Translations under genes and position numbers: made by a program | The notes under the pieces: model-generated | Seen by the model: only the letters and a program-made list of their open reading frames with translations | Told to the model about the DNA's origin: nothing | The model's database searches: none | Assembly (NCBI GenBank): GCA_013365325.1 | Contig: JABVXV010000533.1 | Span: 1 to 29,378 of the forward strand | Length of the DNA: 29,378 nt | Reading direction: 5' to 3' | Origin: Dipetalonema caudispina | Taxonomy: Eukaryota; Nematoda; Chromadorea; Rhabditida; Onchocercidae | Shown here: positions 21,968-29,378 of the stretch, one piece after another | Position numbering within the stretch: position 1 is the first letter of the stretch | How the letters are laid out: every line of letters starts with the position of its first letter

Positions 21968-24900
21968 CGAGATGTAAGTGCAAAAGTATTATCAGTCAAA
22001 AAGGGCAATAAAAAAGGAAGTTTTAGTTGATAATATTTTGACAGAAGTAGCGGAAGATAAGGAAATGATATGAAAGAATTTAGCAACAGTGTTGATAAAT
22101 TAAAAATGGAAAAAAGAATAAAACAAAAAAAAAAAATGAAGCAAATAATTATTTCTGTTAAAACTTTCATCGATGGATAAATGAATAGGATGGGCATAAA
22201 TTTATTTTATTTTAATTATACATATTTTAATAGATAAAAATGTAGAAAATATTCATGAAGGTATTTGAAGGAATGGAAAAGATCTGAGGAAGTTTAGCGA
22301 TAAAGTTTCAAATTTCAATTGTTTTTGAAAAATCTGCTAATTTCAGATTAATGTTGAAAAAAATTTAATTTCCCTTTTAATTGTAAATATAGTTAGAGAG
22401 TGATGATTTATAGTTTAGTGATAAAGATATGATTTAAACAATTAGGACTGATATCTGTGACACATATTATGTTTGAGATTTAAAGATAGCAGGATCAAAA
22501 CTTTGAATTTTTTAGGACAAGAATGATGCGAAATTGAATTTAGCAAAATAAATTTGTCAATTTTAACAAATTTAAATCTTCATTCATGCTTTCTAATTAT
22601 CTTAACAGCTTTTTCCTCCTTCTATTTCATATATTTATATATTAGGTTTATTTAAAATTTGCGCAATATGACACAAACGAAATGTAAAATTAGTTTTTTT
22701 GACTGCATTTCATAACTAATAAATTAATATTTATAGTTAGTTATAAATAATTAAAGATGAGTGCTACAAATTTATCATGCATAACATCGTTAAATTTCAT
22801 CAATAATCAATTAAATGTCATATTTTGTTATCATATTTGGCAGATCAATACAAAAGTAATTACATTTCATCAGGTTATAATAGTAATTATACTTTCAAAC
22901 TGTTACTAAGCACGAATGATTAGCTGCTAATAGTAATTAGCTTATTTTGCTAGCAAGAAATAATTTTGCTAATGTTTGCAAGTTGTCAAAATAGTGAATG
23001 AGATTAAAGTTCAGTTTTTTTTTTTTTTGAATAGTTGATATTTACTATAATTTTTCTCTTGACTAATAACATTGAAAAAGTTGCATTTTTTTTTCTATTA
23101 CGTTTTATCGATTTACTTATCATACTTTTCATCTAATGATTTTTGTGAGACTAATTGAGAAATGGTTCGTTATGTGAACTAAAAGATGGTGACAATTCAA
23201 AGTGCCATTTTCTTGATTATGAGTCAGCACATTTATTGAGATTTTATATCTTTCTAATTTGTTTTAAATATCGAATGACCGTTGGATGGTCAAATGTTGT
23301 GTACTTCAACAATTTGTCATGCAATTAATTATAAAAAAATTAGCTTCATTAATCCCCCTGAATTAGTCATGGTCAACTTCCGGTGATCAATCACTATATT
23401 TGTTAATTCCAAGATTCTAAAATTTCTTGAATGACCATTCGCTACATTCGGTATCATTTGCTGGACTAAAAGCATTACTGATATTCCGCCCTACTTTCGC
23501 TACTTGGTTACTGATTTTGAATTCAAATTAAAATTTCACTGAATTTAATTTTCATTTAGCATTGCTTCCTTAGTCAGTCATATAACAAACAAAAAGTAAA
23601 CATTAAATTGACACATAAAATCGATAATTTATTTTGAGAATAATATTCCAACACAAATCAACATTAACAATGCAAAAATTACTATTATTCATTCATCAAT
23701 TCAATACTTTCATTAACTTTCATCTAATAAATGCCTATTATAATAGAAAAAAAAAAAAATATTGCATCTTTTTTTCTCCTCTTTTATTTAAAATGTAATT
23801 ATATCAAATCACATTTAATTGTTTATTTATAGCAAATAATTTCAGGAATAATTATTCCAACAATATGCAAAATATGCTAATAGTAGTAATAATGATAATG
23901 AAAAAGCATTGTTAACAATATTTTTAATAATGATTACTGATAAAAATGTTGATTGTGACAATAAAAATGACTATAGTGATGATAGTAGTGATATTAATCA
24001 GTAAAACTATTCCATATGATCACAGTAATAGATGAATGATGATTTGATTTATCGATTTATCGAAAGGTTTAATTGTTAAAATTTTATAAGTATCATTTTA
24101 CAAAATGAAATTAATGCTCTCTTTTTCAATTATTTTCTACTTTTTGTCGACTTTTTTCTCTCTTTTTTTTTTTTTTTTTTGCTTGTCCATTAACTAAATA
24201 TGTCATCAAATGTTTAAATCATTGGAAAGAAAACGGAACAATGGAATATCAAAATCCGGTTGGTAGCATGAAATAAGCTGAAAGATTGCCATGTTCAATA
24301 AAAATTATTAACGTTAGCAGTAAATAAGATATTAATGATGATAAGAAGGATAATTAGTGATAGGAGTGATAAAATCATAAAAATAGCAATAGGGAAAGGA
24401 ATTTTTTATAACTGTACTACACTTCTCTGTTCTATTAGATTAAATCAGTTTTTAAATAACAATCAATTAAATTGAATTTTTTACTTTATTCGTATTTTTT
24501 TTTACAACAACTTAAATATAATTCTAAAAATATCTCTTTATTTAAATCTTCAATTTCTTATAAATTATGCGCAATTTTCATACAATTATAACAAATATAA
24601 AAATAATTATCAAAATTTATGATTTCAGAATATGTATGTTTTCAAAATTATTAATTCTAATATAATGAAACATTTTGTATTTATTTTTTTAAATTTAGAT
24701 AAAGGAAATGAATGAAATTTTCATCAATTTTTTTAGCAAAAAATGAAAAGGAATGAGGAAAGAGAATGAGGGAGAAAAAAAAGGAAGGAAAAATTCAACA
24801 AAAAAAAAAAATTGATAAAATTGAAATATTTAATAGGCCTGTCCAATATGATTACAGTATGGATGACTTTTCATTTAATTTCTATGCATTAGCTAACATT

Positions 24901-27900
24901 TTTATCATTAGCTTGTTTTGTTAACATCCAAATGAAGGGAAGTGATTTAAAGCTAAAACACCTCAGGGGACAGTTATGAAATATTCTCAAATTATTCTCC
25001 TGTCAATCATAATTCTTATATTATCACTGGTTCATTACGATGGATATATCATTTTTGAGTATTTCATTTCTTTTATAGTTTATTTCTTATTTTTGAAAGA
25101 ATCATTTAAAAAAAAAAGAAGGAAAGAAGAAAAATGGAACAAAATATGAGAAAATGCAACATCTTCCTATTTCATACATTTCATTTTATCATTACGCCAA
25201 TATTAATGAAATTATTTAAATGAATGAAAAGAAAAAAATAATTTTTTTTAAAGTTTGAACAAATTTTGAATTTTTTTTCCATTTCTAAATAACAATATTA
25301 GCATAATTTATGAATAAAAAAAAAAAAAAAAAAAACTGAATGATGTCATTTTGTTTTCATTACTTTTTTTTTCCTTAAATTTTAATTGATTTGGAATTAT
25401 TTAAAAAAAAAAAAGTTTTTGAAGAAATTTTGAATTAACTTCAAATATATTGTTTTTTTTTTTTTATTAATTTTTTTTTTTCCTAGTAAAAATGATGAAA
25501 AAAAGACATATTGGAACGTCAATAAGAAGTTCATCATCGTGTCGTTTGTTTATTTCTATCATTATTGAACTAATGGGAGGGTTGGTTGAATTAAATTTGA
25601 ATTAACTGCGGAATTGTCATCATATGGTTGATTGACAACAGCACTCAATATGGCCTTATGTCACTACCATCTACTGAAAATGATGAATAATTCACAAAAT
25701 AACTGTCATTTCAAAAAATACCACACTTACTTTTTTTTATTTTATTTTTTTTCTTTTTTTGCACCAAATATTTTAATTGTATTTTTTTTTGTTATCATTT
25801 CCTAAAACCAAATAGTTTTAATTTTATTGAAATTAATAAAAATTATTTTAACCTTTGTTCTTTCTTTTTCTTTTTTTTTTTCTTTTTTTTTGCTTTAACA
25901 AAATTCATTCACAATAAATGAAATAGAAATTCTTTTGAAAAGTGATCAATACAATTTTTGGTTGTTCTCTTTCTTTCAAATACATTTTCATCCTTGAGAA
26001 AAGGAAAAGTGCAGAAAAGAAAAAAAAAAAACGAAGATGCTAAAAATAGTTTTATGTTAAAACAGTTAGAAACAGCTGAATAAAAATTTAAAATTTTCGA
26101 AAAATTAATCCCTAATGGATGTTTTTATGTTAAATTTTATTGGATAAATGAAAAGTGTATCGTCATTAAATATCCAATTTAGAGTTTTCTTATCTCTTTT
26201 TTCTTTCCTTCTTCAATTATTTGCATTCGATAATTTGAAAATTAAATTGCTTCATCTGATGGTGCAAATTTATTTACTACCAATCATTCAAAATGAGCAA
26301 GCGATCGAAAAAATTGAAATATTGCAGTACAAATAGATAATTACCAAATGCAATATGATAAGAAAGGAAAAAAAAAAAAAAGGCGAAAGTTAGTATCGAT
26401 CATGCATCAATTATTTTAAATTTTAAAAGAAAGAATTGAAAAATAATTATTAGAAATTGAGAAAATGTGTATCAATCATATTTTACGAATTATTTCAAAC
26501 TTCTAATTTTTAGCTTTAAGCAATTAAAATTTGAAATAAAATTTAAAAGAATAAAACTGACATAAGCAATAAAATATAGAATAAAGAAACAAAAAAAAAA
26601 AAAAAAAAAAAAGAAAAAAAGAAAATGAGAGAAAAGGAAATAACAATTTAATACAAATTATGATAATTTCATATGAATAAATATAAAGCTAATCATACCA
26701 TTTGTGGTCTTTTTAAAATTTCTTTTCAATGTTTACAAATATTTTGCTATGTAATAAGAAATGAAGAAAAAAAAAAGAGCAAAATTGATAGAGCAAAATA
26801 TTATTGACTTTAATTTTTTTTTTTTGTATATATATGAACTTTATTCATGTCTTACTGAGTAAAATATCTTGTAAAAAGGGAAAATTGTTAAAAAGTTTAA
26901 ATTTTATATGAAATAATAATAATAAATATTGGTTAATTTATAAAATTATTAATGTGAATAAACGAGAAAATTGTCTAAATTTAAAGATTATGAATTCTCC
27001 AAAATGTAATTAACCAAATCAAATTGTATTATGTGTGAGATTTCGATCAATTATAAATTATTTGCTTAAAAAAAAAGAAATTAATTTTACGGAGAAATGG
27101 GCTATAAGTGTGATATCAAAAGTGCAAATTTGTTATTACTTATTAAATAACATTTTATTAAGGGAGGAGAAAAAAAGAAAAAAAAAAACGAAATGCTAAA
27201 GGATGAAATTGCAATAAAATCGATTGATATGCAAATAAAATATTTCAACTTTTATTTTTATTCCGAGAATTTTATGCTGCGAATTTTTCGGATGGAAAAA
27301 AAAAGAAAAGACAGAAAAAGGGAAATTCATTTTATTTTCATAGCTTATTTCGTTTTACTCTTCAAAAGCTTTTGATCTGAAAAAAAAAACTTCTTTTTTC
27401 AAAGTATGGACTTGAAATTTTTGTAGCCAAAACTTTAATTAATATTTAAAAAAAAAATCAATCGAAAATTTCATATGATCCAATTTTTCATAAGATAATT
27501 ATTATGCATGCAAATGGGAATAATTATATGCTATACAACAATTTCTAAGTTATAATTTTTCATTTAATTCAGGCATGGATTTGGAACTTGCAAAGAAATA
27601 ATACGGCAGAAATATCTGTAATTTTTTCAAATATTCAATTTTCTTGACAATTTAATTATCGATACATTTGTCATTTAATTATCACTTTATCTGTCATTTA
27701 GAAGAAATATTAATATGTTAAGTTACTTTTGCACAAACGTTAAAATTTAAAAATAATTGTTATTGTGAAAAGTTTCTTTTAATTGCTTTAATTATATCAG
27801 AATAAAAATCAAAAATTACGCGATTAATTTTTAACTTTCCCTTCATTTGCTTGTATTATACGATTACGTTCCATTTTCATCTGTTCAATTTTTGCAAACA

Positions 27901-28485
27901 TTTTTATATTGAAATGATTGATACGATTTTGTAGCTGCAATAATTATTACAAATCTTCTATGATAGTTGTTTGAAATGACAATATTCAATTCAGTAAAAT
28001 TTAAACTAAAAAAAAGAAAAGAAAAACAGAAGCTATCCGAAATTAAAAAAATCAATTTCGAGAAGTAAATATTACCTTCATTTAAAATTCAACCTTTTGT
28101 TATTTCCATGAAACATCTAACATTTTACACATGACGAAAGTATTAGCCAAAAAGTTTTTGATAATAGATGAAAATTCAACGAAGGAAGAAAAAAAAAGAA
28201 AAATGAATGATCTGATAAAAAGTTGTTTCAACAAAGGATTGATGAATTATACGATACTGCAATGAATACATAAGAATTTTTTAAATATAATAAATGAATT
28301 CCTAAGAAATTAATGCTTCATGTTAAGACTAAAATATTATATGTTAATTTGGAATCTTTTAAATTCAGACCTCAGTAATTCGGGAATCTCGGGTTTCGGT
28401 AATAAATTTTATCTCTGAATTCAAATATCGAATATTCCTAAGCATTGATGATTGAGAAGATTTGTGTTGGCTCTTTTTTGTTATT

Positions 28486-28542
28486 GATGATACTGATGAT
28501 GATGACGGTGATGATGATAATGATAGTGATAATGATGATGAC
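28486..28542. repeat. Imperfect (GAT)n/(GATAAT)n microsatellite
   Basis: A run of GATGAT, GATAAT and GATAGT triplets with scattered substitutions, for example one GACGGT. Confidence 0.85.
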
Positions 28543-29191
28543 ATTCTCTCTGCTATTTGAATTGGTGCATTTTTAAATTGAAATGAGTCATGTCAACTGA
28601 TTTACACAGTTCTTAAAAAATATTTATGGGAATAAATTTGATTTTGGCATTTATCTGTTTTAGACTAAATTCAAATATTTTTATTCACTTTCCTACATTA
28701 TGCTAAACTTTAGTTGATGCAATGAAATATTTTCAAAAAGGATGAAAAATTAGTAGTGAAAAAAGTGAAATTTTGTGATATATTTTTAATATAAAATTTA
28801 ATATTAATATTTTATCAAATAAAAAGGGTTTATGTTAATAGTAGAATTATTTGAAATTATTGAAATAAAGAATATCTAAGGAATAATATTACGTTACATG
28901 AAGATTTCTATCTTTTATATTTGCTCTAATAGTTGTTAAATTTGATTTTTTTTTTCTTTTGGAACATTTTTTGGAAATTATTTTAAGGAATTTTGAAATT
29001 GTACTTATTTTTTTAAATAAAGTGGCAATAAAATAAAATATTGCAGCAAAAAGTGCAGTTATTTCAAATTTTTCTTCATAGTTCCAAATTTTTGAAATAT
29101 ATCAAATGCAGAGAATTGAAATTTTATAAAAAACTTCATGAAATTTCTTCCATTTTAACAAATTTTATGGATCATTTCACATTTTGTAGCA

Positions 29192-29378
<187 letters not shown>

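Noticed and set aside
21748..22197. 149-aa minus-strand hydrophobic ORF resembling a membrane protein
   Set aside because: Its Phe/Ile/Leu content follows from poly-A-rich plus-strand DNA. It has no splice context and no recognisable motif.
26148..27375. Plus-strand ORFs of 60-62 aa at 26148-26336 and 27193-27375
   Set aside because: Lys/Phe/Ile-rich chance frames in homopolymer-rich DNA.

Overview
The window looks like nuclear DNA from a nematode, most likely a filarial or other AT-rich parasitic clade. This is inference from several things seen together: multi-exon protein genes with GT-AG introns of about 50 to 1,700 bases, TTTTCAG-type acceptors just upstream of initiator ATGs (as at nematode spliced-leader trans-splice sites), densely packed same-strand metazoan housekeeping genes, and a nematode-style globin. 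There is no sign of bacterial operons, phage, CRISPR arrays or rRNA. I found no tRNA gene by eye.

Layout. Bases 1-1497 are non-coding apart from a pyrimidine-rich nested tandem repeat at about 676-1030. Bases 1513-14492 carry five colinear plus-strand genes whose exons I could join with consistent phase throughout: tRNA pseudouridine synthase PUS3/Deg1 (7 exons, 414 aa), protein farnesyl/geranylgeranyltransferase type I alpha subunit (FNTA, 7 exons, 314 aa), RTRAF/hCLE/C14orf166 (7 exons, 251 aa), adenylate kinase 6/hCINAP/Fap7 (4 exons, 177 aa) and mitochondrial ribosomal protein L53 (3 exons, 153 aa). Gaps between coding regions are about 0.5-0.9 kb, and each of the five genes has a strong acceptor AG 9-23 bases before its ATG. 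A shared polycistronic transcript resolved by trans-splicing is plausible but unproven. Four of the five serve RNA maturation or translation: tRNA pseudouridylation, the tRNA-ligase-associated factor, small-subunit rRNA maturation and the mitochondrial ribosome. FNTA acts in protein prenylation.

At 15257-15965 lie two divergently arranged small ORFs of unknown function: 61 aa on the minus strand and 76 aa on the plus strand, with about 270 bases between them. From 18984 down to 16412 a six-exon minus-strand gene encodes a 218-aa globin with recognisable proximal and distal histidines and a basic N-terminal extension that may have two alternative starts.

From about 16 kb the base composition shifts to strongly AT-rich DNA full of A/T homopolymers. 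Bases 19-29.4 kb hold no gene I can support, only microsatellites (AAT, TC, GAT), a 23-base minisatellite, a small hairpin and a few islands of more complex sequence. This could be a true intergenic desert, the regulatory region of the globin gene, or a giant intron. I saw no clearly new multi-gene system. The best leads are the candidate operon, the two orphan small proteins, the alternative globin N-terminus and the intronic foldback in PUS3.
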